A stretch of 64,000 bases of DNA from Eledone cirrhosa (lineage: Eukaryota; Mollusca; Cephalopoda; Octopoda; Eledonidae), in the NCBI GenBank assembly GCA_964016885.1, contig OZ024743.1, forward strand, positions 78,312,374 through 78,376,373. Direction: 5' to 3'. The notes beneath the pieces are model-generated. The model searched no databases. It was not told the DNA's origin and worked only from the letters and a program-made list of their open reading frames with translations. A program made the position numbers and the translations under genes. Shown here piece by piece: positions 11,301-19,689 of the stretch; position 1 is the stretch's first letter; each line of letters begins with the position of its first letter.

Positions 11301-11656
11301 CGTTCAGCTCCGAAAGGGGAGTAGACGGCGACCAGTCTCAAGGCCGCACTTTCACTACTGCCAACGTCTAGCACCAACAAACGACCCTCCGGGTCCGAGT
11401 GCACAGCCTGTACGGAAAGACCCAGGTATTTTTGCAGCAGTACGACAACCCCACCCCCACCTCCAGGTTGACAGAGAGATGCATGCACCTCAAAGTCATT
11501 GAAGGTGGGGGCCAGCTGCCGCACGACGCTGATTCGAGTCTCACAGATAACCATTACATTTATACTACATGACCTGAGGTCATTTAGAAGCTTTGCTTGC
11601 TTCCAAGTTGAGCCCAGGCCACGTGCATTCAAACATCCTACTCTTAACACATCCAT
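8345..11656 (-). CDS. Tx1-like LINE ORF2: endonuclease / reverse transcriptase
   Basis: An uninterrupted 1103-residue polyprotein that would nick chromosomal DNA and reverse-transcribe the element's RNA. Residues 1-230 or so are an AP-type endonuclease (VGCLNARGL, VICETRIS, LLAGDWNDIL, YTDHKLV). Residues of about 440-720 are the reverse transcriptase: SPGLDGIPYELYLAM, FRPITLLNTELKILAK, LINLDQSKAFDRVDH, IRQGCPLSSLLYVLTLEPLL and the catalytic YADD in SAYADDVTVMV. Near the C-terminus a C-x2-C-x8-H-x4-C motif (CPRCVRHEETVAHALVQC) is the zinc finger common in L1-group ORF2. The wording of the RT blocks resembles the Tx1 branch of L1. The chosen ATG at 11656 follows the ORF1 stop (11692-11690) by 33 nt in the same frame. 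All catalytic motifs look intact. Confidence 0.9.
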   Translation of the reverse strand: MDVLRVGCLNARGLGSTWKQAKLLNDLRSCSINVMVICETRISVVRQLAPTFNDFEVHASLCQPGGGGGVVVLLQKYLGLSVQAVHSDPEGRLLVLDVGSSESAALRLVAVYSPFGAERPDFFQRLETFLGTSRSLLLAGDWNDILDARWEYAGACPNRGGCNSLKGLLDRFNLVDRYRLDFPTVPTWTWRNHSGQSRSYLDRYLVRSKDRDILSCSEMRTVGYTDHKLVTCVVNLEKTHRQGPGYWKLNLSLPAKETYRNRISRLVKERLTGAIVNNRWWASLKREIRTESISYSKMLAADRNRNEKELTDKLEEAIKSEDVARVLASRTALNQFFDAKHEGCVIRSKIRALGNEGAKAVGWARVTEAKSGNRSTIRSLQDEDGRVIREPKQMCEAFQRHFARLFGGGEGPGGGVDFGPYLDGLSRLSNEEAESCEGSISADEIGDALSQCRRRKSPGLDGIPYELYLAMPVFFSELLEAVYCNWQQNGRIPCSVAKGVVTLVRKDENKGDNINNFRPITLLNTELKILAKVLAKRLALVVGGLVGDAQTCAIPARSIHDNLHLMRYIIERVGNKPGFGGALINLDQSKAFDRVDHGYLDAVLAAAGFGPVFRGWITALHSNHICSRIKVNGYLSKPFEITRSIRQGCPLSSLLYVLTLEPLLRKLELLQGIPLEPGLSKAVSAYADDVTVMVSTDSEIEAIGTLLEEYERLSGAKLNREKSIGLQLGTWRGRPMPPDGVVGHWTEGPVKLLGVWFGPDLQVEKNWNEVTNKVFALTQKWAKCKLSLKGRAEVANIYIASVTYYRLTVVPCPKETLTTMERMLFQFLWKKRPPMVRRSICCQQPSKGGLGMPWLMMRRHALRLRHLQVFLTGQPVWAPFVKRAFPRLVSLTELQSWVKQRSGKLGDWHTECAQALRALWQAGQAIGGESTSAFYRGLVASRGDDTLGESLDMEEDELASLFGRTFGPGPMDNFQKSLAWQCYRGALPVRERLYKHGRPGRDPSKKICPRCVRHEETVAHALVQCPGVADLWGYAERLLSRVAPIKLTAESVMTIKPPPLFTKEAKAVFLCVIAMLKEVIWWTRLKGLRSGNFLSGHSLVYFF

Positions 11657-11689
11657 GTGGGCGGCAGAGCCAAAGGAGAGTGTAGAGAC

Positions 11690-13594
11690 CTACCTTTCCG
11701 CTTCCCGGGGTTCGGGTTGCACGACTTCCATGGGGTCGGGGGTGTTGGGTGAAGGGGTGTCTTGTGGTGGTGTGGGGTCGTCAGTGTGTGGTGGGGTTGG
11801 GGTGTTTGGAATTGTGTTGGGGAGGGGAAGGGGAGGGGGAAAGCTTTTTAGTAGGACGCGGTTTATGGGTTTGACAGAGGGTGGTCCTACGTCCTCCTTA
11901 AAATCCTTTTTTAGTTTTTGGTAGAGGTTCATTGGGATCTTTATTAGTTTTAAATGTGGGTAGTTTTCTGACGAAACAAAGTTTACACCTTCGGTTTGTA
12001 CCGAAGGATTATTGTATATGAGTTCATTTAATTTATTATTGTTTCTGTTGATGTAAGTATAGTGTAATGTCTTTTTTTTCCGATGGTGTGAGTGTTTCGA
12101 AGAGGGGAGGGGCAGGTTTGGTTTTGTTTGTTGCTGGAGGGGTGTTTTCTGTTTTGTTGGATTGTGTTGAGATTTGGGTGGGGGTTGTTTGTCCTTGTGT
12201 GTTTTGCACATGTTTTCTTTTTTTCCTTTTAATCTGTCTGAAGGACTCCGTTTCTTCCTCCGAATTCGTTGGGTTATCTTCAGTGTTGGAGGGAAGAGGT
12301 ATGTTTGCTGGTAATGTTTCCGTGTTGGTTTTCTTTGTGGGGGAGATGGATGTCACTATGTTAGACTGTGTTGTGTGTTGTGTCTGCGGTGGTTATGTTG
12401 TTTTATTGAGTGAGAGGTTGGGTGGGCCTGTATTTTGTTTTGGGGTAATGTGTTGTGACTGTTTGTGTTGTGGTGATGTTGTGGTTTTACTGAGGGACGG
12501 GTTGGGTGGGACTGAGTTTTGTTGTTTGTTTATCTGTTGTGGTGGTGGTGGTGGAGCTGGTGTTGGTAGCAGGGTTTTCTTTTTGTTGAGTTGGGGACAA
12601 GCGGCCTTCAGGTGCCCTCTGCCTGCACAGATATGGCAGGACGGCCTTCTCCCCTCCACGCTAATGTTTATATACCCGTGGTCCTCTAATAGGATTCTGT
12701 CGGGTATTTGGGCGATGCGTTCAGGCTTCATTTGTACTACCAGCTCTATACCTGTTCCACTGAACGCATTGCCTGTGGTTTTCCTAATGGAAATCACGTT
12801 GTCATTCACTGGATCGATGAAGCCAGCTATGAGCCAGCAGTAGTCCACATCTGGCATCATTGCATCCAGCCATATGCGTTGAGTTCTTTTCCCCATATAA
12901 GGTGGATAAAAGGTGAAATTTTTCGAACGAATCGGTGACAAAGCACATTTTTTTGCCGCCGATTCGTTCTTCATGATAATTGCTAGGCTTCCATACAGTC
13001 TGTCTTTTCTTATGAAAGTGGTTTCATTAAGTACTTCTGTGAGTACTGTTTTGATATCTGCTTGAGAAGGCTGTTCAGGTTTTTTTGTACTGTTGTTGAT
13101 GGTCCGAAACTTGACCGTTCGGCTTTCAATGTCTTTCGTGAATTCTTGAGGCATTTTTACCGATAAAATACCATTCTCTCCTTCACTTATGTATTGTTTG
13201 GCGTCCGTGATCCTTCGTACCACATCTGAAATGTTTTCCGCTATATAAGTCAAAGATTTCTTTGTTTTCTGTGCAAATGAAATCTTGTCGTCTGCTTTGT
13301 TTTCTGATATGGTGTTATTTTCAACTGTTATTTTTGTGTTTGTTGTGTCTTTGTTTGTGTTATTAGTATTGTCATGCAATTTTTCAAATTTTTTTTTTTT
13401 TCGTTGTTGGAATCCAAGTCCAGATTTGTGTTTTCGTCATTTAATTTTTTCTCCGCAGATTCGTCCGTTTTTATTTTAATTTTTCCTTCCTTCTCTATGA
13501 CGTTAGTTGGGAAGGAAGGGAGGACTAAAGCGTGCGAGCTTACAACTCTTACCGCTGTCCCCCCACCACTATTTTCGTTCGCTGCGTTTAACAT
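11690..13594 (-). pseudogene. Tx1-like LINE ORF1: nucleic-acid-binding protein, frameshifted
   Basis: Probably one frame of about 635 codons, starting at MLNAANENSGGG (13594) and ending at the TAG at 11692-11690. It binds element RNA in this family. Open pieces: 13594-13328, 13379-12393, 12356-12036 and 12211-11690. The first switch falls in a long A run near 13388-13402. The second is an in-frame TAA near 12395. The third is in an A8 run near 12068-12076. The middle piece carries a CCHC zinc knuckle, CHICAGRGHLKAAC (C-x2-C-x4-H-x4-C), around 12610. It is followed by a Pro/Gln/Thr/Asn-rich linker and a Pro/Thr-rich C-terminus. Two of the three breaks are in homopolymers, so they could be sequencing errors; the TAA could not. 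Confidence 0.75.
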
Positions 13595-13824
13595 TTCTGT
13601 TAGACGATTGAAATTTTTTACACAAAATTTTTTAAAACAGGTTTTTCACCTCTAGGAGGGGTAAAGATGAGCTGACCCACCGCCTGACAGTTCAGACGGA
13701 GGGTCAAGCTACACAATTGTATCAAAATTAAGTTTGAACTCACAAAATTTCCTCAATAAATTTGAACAAAACTTCTGTGCGAAGTGAATGACATCCACAC
13801 TGTAGAACAGACGACAGCTAGATT

Positions 13825-13847
13825 GTATTCGGTTACACATATATAGA
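13825..13847. repeat. Target site duplication of the Tx1-like LINE (5' side)
   Basis: Identical in 23 nt to 7981-8003. It lies exactly where the LINE 5' leader ends and where the microsatellite tail of the older copy begins. Confidence 0.85.
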
Positions 13848-16075
13848 CAGACAGATAGATAGATAGATAAAGAGACAGGCAGACGGACGAACAGGTTGGT
13901 AAAGAAACAAAGATAACTTTCTTTTTATTTGCCACCAGGGCATCAAAGAGTGGGACAAGTACAATGGGGAGAGTTTACATAAAAAGGCGTCCTCACTAAG
14001 GAGGAGGCAATAACAAAATATAAAAATAAAATAAAATATAACAAAAATAAATTTAATAACAAAATCCTCAATAGGGAGGAGGCGCCTTGAGGGGTCGCAC
14101 ACACCCCCGACAAAAGTGTGCAACCCTTCTCCTCAGGAGCACAGAGAGAGGGTGCTCCTTTGATCTTTCATCTTTCTCATCTACAGTCTAATGTAGAGTG
14201 AAGGCCCATTCACACGGGCCATTCTCGCCACTTTCACCCATATTTCATAGAAACGGCTGGGGTGTCTGACCATATTTCATAGAAACGGCTGGGGTGTCTG
14301 ACCTCAGTCCTTTCAGACGCGTCCACCATACAACCTCTTTCGCCATGGCTATTGCGCACAGAAACACCGCCTCTCCTTCGTTTTTGAAGAGAGGAGGCGG
14401 CTTGATCGTTATAATAGACTCGGTGGTCAACCGGATTTGTCCCACCCGTGACAGCAGTCGTTCGACATAGCCCCACAGATCGGCAATGCCCGAGTAGTGT
14501 ACCAATGCGTGTGCAACGGTTTCCTCGTCGCACACGCATCTGGGACAGATCTTTTTCGAGAGGTCCCTACCCGGGCGCCCGTGTCTGTAGAGCCTTTCTC
14601 GAACGGGCAGAGCCCCTCGGTAGCACTGCCAGGTCAGGGACCTCTGGAAGTTATGTCCTACCGAACAGGTTGGCCAGTTCGTTTTCCTCCATGCCTAGGG
14701 CTTCTCCGAGGGCGTCGTCGCACCTGCTAACTACCAGCCCTCTATAGAAGACGAGGTGGATTCTCCACTGACAGCCGGGTCCGCTTCCCGGAGAGCCGTG
14801 AGCGCCTGGGCACGCTCGGTGTGCCAGGCGCCCAGTTTTCTCGGTCTTTGCTTGACCCAGGATTGCAGCTCGGTGAGTGAGACGAGTCTGGGAAAGGCTC
14901 GCCTCACAAACGGGGCCCACACCGGTTGACCGGTGAGGAATACCTGAAGGTGCCGTAGCCTCAATGCGTGTTTACGCATCATCGGCCACGGCATCCCCAG
15001 CCCTCCTTTCGAAGGGTATTGACAGCAGATGGATCTCCTCACCATAGGAGCCCGCTTCTTCCAAAGGAATTGGAAGAGTGCGCGCTCCATTTTGGCGAGC
15101 GTTTCCCTTGGGCAAGGCACGATGGTCAGGCGGTAGTAGATGACGGACGCTATATAAGTGTTCGCCACCTCCGCCCGACCTTTCAGGGACAGTTTGCACT
15201 CGGCCCACTTCTGGGTCAGTGCAAATACCCTGTTCGTTACCTCACCCCAGTTCTTCTCCACCTGGAGGTTTGGTCCGAACCAGATCCCGAGCAACTTCAC
15301 CGGGCCCTCCGTCCCGCGCCCGACGACGCCATTGGAGGGCATCGATTTGCCCCTCCACGTGCCGAGTTGCAGACCGATCGACTTGTCCGGGTTCAGCTTA
15401 GCCCCTGTAAACCTTTCGTACTCCTCCAGTAAGGTGCCGATCGCCCCGATTTCCGAGGCCGTCGACACCATTACTGTTCCGTCATCGGTGTAGACCGACA
15501 CCGCTTTCCGCAATCCCGGTTCCAACGATTTCGAACGGCTCCGAGATGTAGCCGTTCACCTTGACCCTAGAGCAGATGCGGCTGCTGTGCATGGCAATGA
15601 TCCAGCCCCTGAAAACGGGTCCGAAGACTGCCGCCGCTAGCACCGCATCCAGGTAACCATGGTCGACCCTATCGAACTCCTTAGATTGATCCAAGTTGAT
15701 CAGGGCCCCACCAAAGCCGGGTTCGTTCCCAACCATCTCTATGATGTATCGCATGAGGTAGAGGTTGTCGTGGATGGACCTGGACGGGATAGCACATATC
15801 TGCGCATCTCCCACCAGGTTGCCCACGACAAGCGCCTTTGCTAGCACCTTGGCCAAAATCTGTAACTCTGTATTTAGCAGAGTTATGGGCCTGAAATTAT
15901 TTATATCGTCCCCCTTGTTCTCGTCCTTCCTCACTAGCGTGACTACGCCCTTGGTCTCAGCACAGGGAATTCTCCCGTTCTGTTGCCAGTTGCAGTAGAC
16001 CGCCTCGAGGAGATCGGGGAACAAGTCCGGCATAGCTAGATATAGTTCGTATGGAAGACCATCGAGACCCAAAGA
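13848..16075 (-). pseudogene. Second Tx1-like LINE copy, 5'-truncated and decayed
   Basis: Aligned to the 8.0-13.8 kb copy, it spans the 3' leader and the C-terminal part of ORF2, up to the RT block LDGLPYELYLAM at about 16070. Differences include a deletion of about 22 nt near 14655, a deletion of about 100 nt near 15528 that removes RT motif B, and a local duplication of about 32 nt at 14250-14300. It also has scattered point changes, such as YTDDGTVMV in place of YADDVTVMV, which alters the catalytic region. The tail is followed by a GATA-type microsatellite (about 13847-13880). It shares orientation with the intact copy, which inserted directly beside its tail. Confidence 0.9.
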
Positions 16076-16270
16076 TAGGTAGACAATTAGGTTGGTAGAC
16101 AGATAAATAGATATGTAGCAGACAGACAGATAGATATATACATAGTAAATAAATATATACATAGATATATAGATAGGTATATATATAAATAGATCCTTAG
16201 CTAGATAGACAGATACATAGATACATACATACAAATATACATATATAGATGGATATATATATACATATAT
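16076..16270. repeat. GATA/TACA-type microsatellite
   Basis: Degenerate ATAG/ATAC repeats beginning exactly at the truncated 5' end of the LINE copy. The residues of the open frame 15482-16315 that fall here (rich in Y, I, S) are repeat translation. Confidence 0.85.
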
Positions 16271-16279
16271 ATATATATA

Positions 16280-16392
16280 TAGGAAAAGCGTCAGAACCCC
16301 GACGGTAGAGCTCAAGCCGTTTCGACAGCTATTTCTAGGCAGCTATTTCGAAACGACTTGTACTCTGCCGTCGGGGTTCTGACTCTTTTCCT
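16280..16392. mobile_element. Palindromic foldback / MITE-like element (about 112 bp)
   Basis: Two arms of about 53 nt (16280-16334 and 16338-16392) are near-perfect reverse complements. The outer sequence is AGGAAAA..GTCAGAACCCCG and the inner is AAG.CGTTTCGA. GC-rich relative to its surroundings. No coding capacity. Confidence 0.75.
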
Positions 16393-16471
16393 ATTACCTA
16401 CTCTACTACCCAAAGTATCGAGTACTCTGGGCCGTTATGGTCCACCTGGTTCTTTTTCACACTTCCTTCGT

Positions 16472-16504
<33 letters not shown>

Positions 16505-16765
16505 GTTCAGAGATTAGTAGATAGATAGATACATACATACATTCACTGATAGCTGCATAGATGCAGTCATAGTTATATAGTTAGCAGGGTAAATATGTAG
16601 ATGCATACATAGATCGGTGGACAGTTATGTAGATAGACTTATAAACAGATTGATAGTTTTATTTGTTATTATTCTTCGAAGATGATACATATCCCTGCAT
16701 AAATTCATATATATGTATCAAAATAATGGAAACACCTTAACATTTCAAACAAATTTATTTTAATA

Positions 16766-17757
16766 TGGGGTAGGACCGCCTTTGGCAGTAATTACAGCTT
16801 GAATTCTACGAGGTGAGGACTCCTACAAAGTTTGAATTATTTCCAAAGGAATTTTTGTCCATTCTTCAGCTAAAACAGTCTCCAGTTCTTGTAGTGATGA
16901 TGGTGGAGGATATCGACTCCTTACTTGTTTTTCTAAAATGCACCATAAATGTTCAATAATATTGAGATCTGGGGACTGTGGTGGCCAGATAAGATGTTCA
17001 ACTTCACTAGAATGTTCCTCGTGCCATTCAGTAACAACTTTAGCTGTGTGAATTGGTGCATTATCATCCTGAAAGATTGCGTTTCCCTCCGGAAACAGTT
17101 CCGAAACCATAGGATGAATTTGATCAGATAAAATGCTTAAATAGTCTTGACTATTAATTCTGCCATTGGCCTGGCGGATTTCCAAGATATAGCCCCTCAG
17201 ATCATCACAGATCCTCCTCCATGTTTAACAGTTGGGAGAAGGCAGTCTGGGTCAAATGCTTCTTTTGGCTGTCTCGACGGAAATAAGGTAAATGATGACT
17301 CGTCCGAGAAAATAACATTCTTCCACTGCTCTAGGGACCAATTCTGTAGGTTTTTACTCCACTCTAAACGCTTTGCAACGTTTGTTTTTGAAAGTAGTGG
17401 TTTTCTAATTGCAGCCCTCCCATGAAATCCGGCTTTGTGCAGCTCCCGGCGAGCAGTTTTTGTTGGAACTGGGTTCTCGAGGTGGTCATTAAGCTCTGCA
17501 GTAATTTTGGGAGCTGTACTTTTGTGATCCTTTCTAACAATTCGCGTAAGAGACCGACGGTCCCTATCTGAAAGTTTTGGTTTTCTTCCGGAGTTTTGTT
17601 TCGACAAGGAGGTTTTTCCCTCTTTCTCAAAGGCTGTCATTACTTTCGAGACAGTACTTCTTGATACACCAAACATTTCGGCTGTTTTCGTTACGCTGGC
17701 ACCTGCCATACGAGCACCAACAATTTGACCTCTTTGAAAGTCCGATAGATCTGTCAT
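16766..17757 (-). pseudogene. Tc1-type transposase, broken
   Basis: Tc1 transposases cut and paste their element at TA sites. The N-terminal half (17757-17197) starts MTDLSDFQRGQIVGARMAG and has paired helix-turn-helix domains (FGVSRSTVSKVM). It then has the first catalytic Asp in VIFSDESSF, and continues to KHGGGSVMI. The C-terminal half (17185-16823) has the second Asp in FQDDNAPIHTA and the Glu in PDLNIIEHLW, giving the DD34E pattern. A deletion near 17190 replaces the usual WG-rich stretch and shifts frame. A TAG at 16825-16823 cuts off the last 18 codons or so (SSPRRIQAVI...GGPTPY, ending about 16766). Clear terminal inverted repeats are not seen. Inactive copy. Confidence 0.88.
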
Positions 17758-17866
17758 TTTAATGAATTTTAATTACCTTTTTCTGTATGATATCTGAAAA
17801 GAAACAGCAATTTTAACAAAAAATATTAAGCAACACTAATAATAAATCAAAAAACATATTTTGTCC

Positions 17867-17871
<5 letters not shown>

Positions 17872-17961
<90 letters not shown>

Positions 17962-18096
17962 ATACTGTATTATACGTACTTATATATTATATGTATATAT
18001 ATATTATATATTATATGTATATATATATTATATATTATATATATATTATATTATATTATATATATATATTATATATATTATATATATATATATATA
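17872..18096. repeat. Long (TA)n array with TATATTA variants
   Basis: About 80 bp of pure TA followed by interrupted TA repeats up to the Helitron end at 18102. The open frames here are repeat translation. Confidence 0.95.
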
Positions 18097-18101
18097 GTAT
18101 A

Positions 18102-19590
18102 CTAGCAGTGGCACGTGGCGTTGCACGGGATAAGGTATTTTGGAACGCGGGCCGCCAACAGACCTAATCGTGGAAAAACTGCATGCCTCGACAATATGTA
18201 AAGAAAATAAACCGAATACTCTGATGGCTGGATAATCTTTAACATTTTCCTCGATGAAGCAGTAAAAATGCAGGTTTTCATCTAGGGCATCAGAAAATGA
18301 ATTTTTTTTTATGTGCATAACATGCCTTGAAATTTCCGGAAAATCGGCTAGACGTAACGCCTAAAAAAACCCCTAAAAAATGATGTTTTTCACCTAATGC
18401 GGTCCCTAGGCCATAAAAAAGTTGGATTTTCTTTGCTCACGATAGGAAGAAGAGACTGACTAATACATAGTTACAATTTCAAGGAAATCGGTCTGACGTA
18501 ACGCCTCAAAATACCCATAAAAAGCTGGAAAAAAGCGCAGTTTTTCACCTAATGCGGGCCCTAGGGGATAAAAAATTGGATTTTGTTATCTGCATAACAC
18601 TCCCTGAAACATAACGCGGCCGCCAACAGACGTTATCGTGGGAAAACTGCATGCCTGGACAATATGTAAAGAAAATAAACCGAATACTCTGATGCAATAA
18701 TATTAGGTATGCTTCTCCTTCGACGTGGAGAAAATCGGCTTGGTGCTTTTGTACTTTAATAAAGTGGCATGAGTCAGCAGGACAGATGTCACCACTTATG
18801 TCAGAGGGAAGTCTGCAATGCTTGAGTAAGGCATGACGTGCAATCGGACAGCATGTGGCGCCTTCTCTAAGGAGTCCACCGCACCCTAGTAAGTAAACGC
18901 AACTGGACAAACGTTTACAAAACTATGGGTCTAATTTAACAAATTTAAAGAGGGATGCTGCAATAAAATGGGCCCCCAGGCGTGTGCGCGTTCACTGGCA
19001 GCCCTAAACGAAAGGGTTGCCATCAGCTATTTCAAGGGCCCTTAAATGGGCCGTGTAAGCCGTTCACCCAGTACGGAGGGGTAACCATCAACAATTTCAA
19101 GTGGTGGCCCTAAATAGGGTCATGTGAGCATTCACTTGTTGCCCTTAATAGTGACTTTGACTGCGTTCTCTGACATTTGGAGGATGTTACGCTTGCTTCC
19201 ACTGGTAGCCTTTAGAATGAATCAGAATGCGTTCGCGGTCCGTTTAACAGCCATACATTGACGCGCTGAGTGCGATGCAGACAGCCAGACATACAGACAT
19301 ATTATAAGGGCGCGTTCTGGACGAAGAGAGAATTGTGGGAAGTGACGTAATGCAAACAGCCAGACATGCAGACAGATATTATAAGGGCGCGACGTTATAT
19401 GTATGTATCTATCTAAAAAGAGAAAGACTAAGAATTGTAGAGAGAGAGATCGCTAAATCGCCTAATGCGGTCCCTAGGGAATTGAAATTTGAAATATTTT
19501 TGCTCAGAACACTCCCTGAAACATAAGTATTACATGTGTAAATCTTGAAAACAGTCGGTTGGGTGCTTCTCGAGATCTGGGGATTCAAAC

Positions 19591-19647
<57 letters not shown>

Positions 19648-19675
19648 GACATCCTCAGTTTTATATATATATAGA
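18102..19675 (-). mobile_element. Non-autonomous Helitron
   Basis: On the minus strand the element begins TCTATATATATAAAACTGAGGATGT (right end, 19675) and ends in a GC hairpin followed by CTGCTAG (left end, 18102). This fits Helitron rules: TC at the 5' end, hairpin then CTAG at the 3' end, A and T on the flanks. The end sequences match those of the coding Helitron at 30066. Inside, a block of about 80 bp (CGCCAACAGAC ... ACTCTGATG) occurs at 18150 and 18610. A CACCTAATGCGGTCCCTAGG block occurs near 18391, 18545 and 19457. No protein recognised. A CA array (19591-19643) lies next to the 5' end. Confidence 0.7.
19591..19643. repeat. (CA)n microsatellite
   Basis: About 26 CA units near the Helitron 5' end. 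Shorter CACACA runs occupy the same position in the other Helitron copies (35370 and 36100). Confidence 0.95.
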
Positions 19676-19689
19676 TAATATATATAAAT

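Larger units (their letters stand above)
8004..13824 (-). mobile_element. Full-length Tx1-like (L1 group) LINE
   Basis: A 5.8-kb non-LTR retrotransposon read on the minus strand. Order: 5' leader (13824-13595), ORF1 (13594-11690) with a zinc knuckle, ORF2 (11656-8345) with endonuclease and reverse transcriptase, then a 3' leader ending near 8004 in TAAATAAAGAAAT. Both ends lie directly against identical 23-nt flanks. L1-type elements copy their RNA into DNA at a nicked target, which creates such duplications. ORF2 is open throughout, but ORF1 has two frame changes at homopolymers and one stop, so this copy is probably not active unless those are assembly errors. A decayed relative lies immediately upstream. 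Confidence 0.88.

Noticed and set aside
12067..12843. 258-residue + strand open frame
   Set aside because: It lies opposite the Pro/Thr/Gln-rich ORF1 of the Tx1-like LINE; the Cys/Val/Gly-rich translation is a shadow of that strand.
7981..13847. Fixed target-site specificity of the Tx1-like LINE, suggested by the identical sequence beside its 3' end and beside the older copy
   Set aside because: The two identical 23-mers are better explained as the target duplication of a single insertion, because they flank exactly one element.
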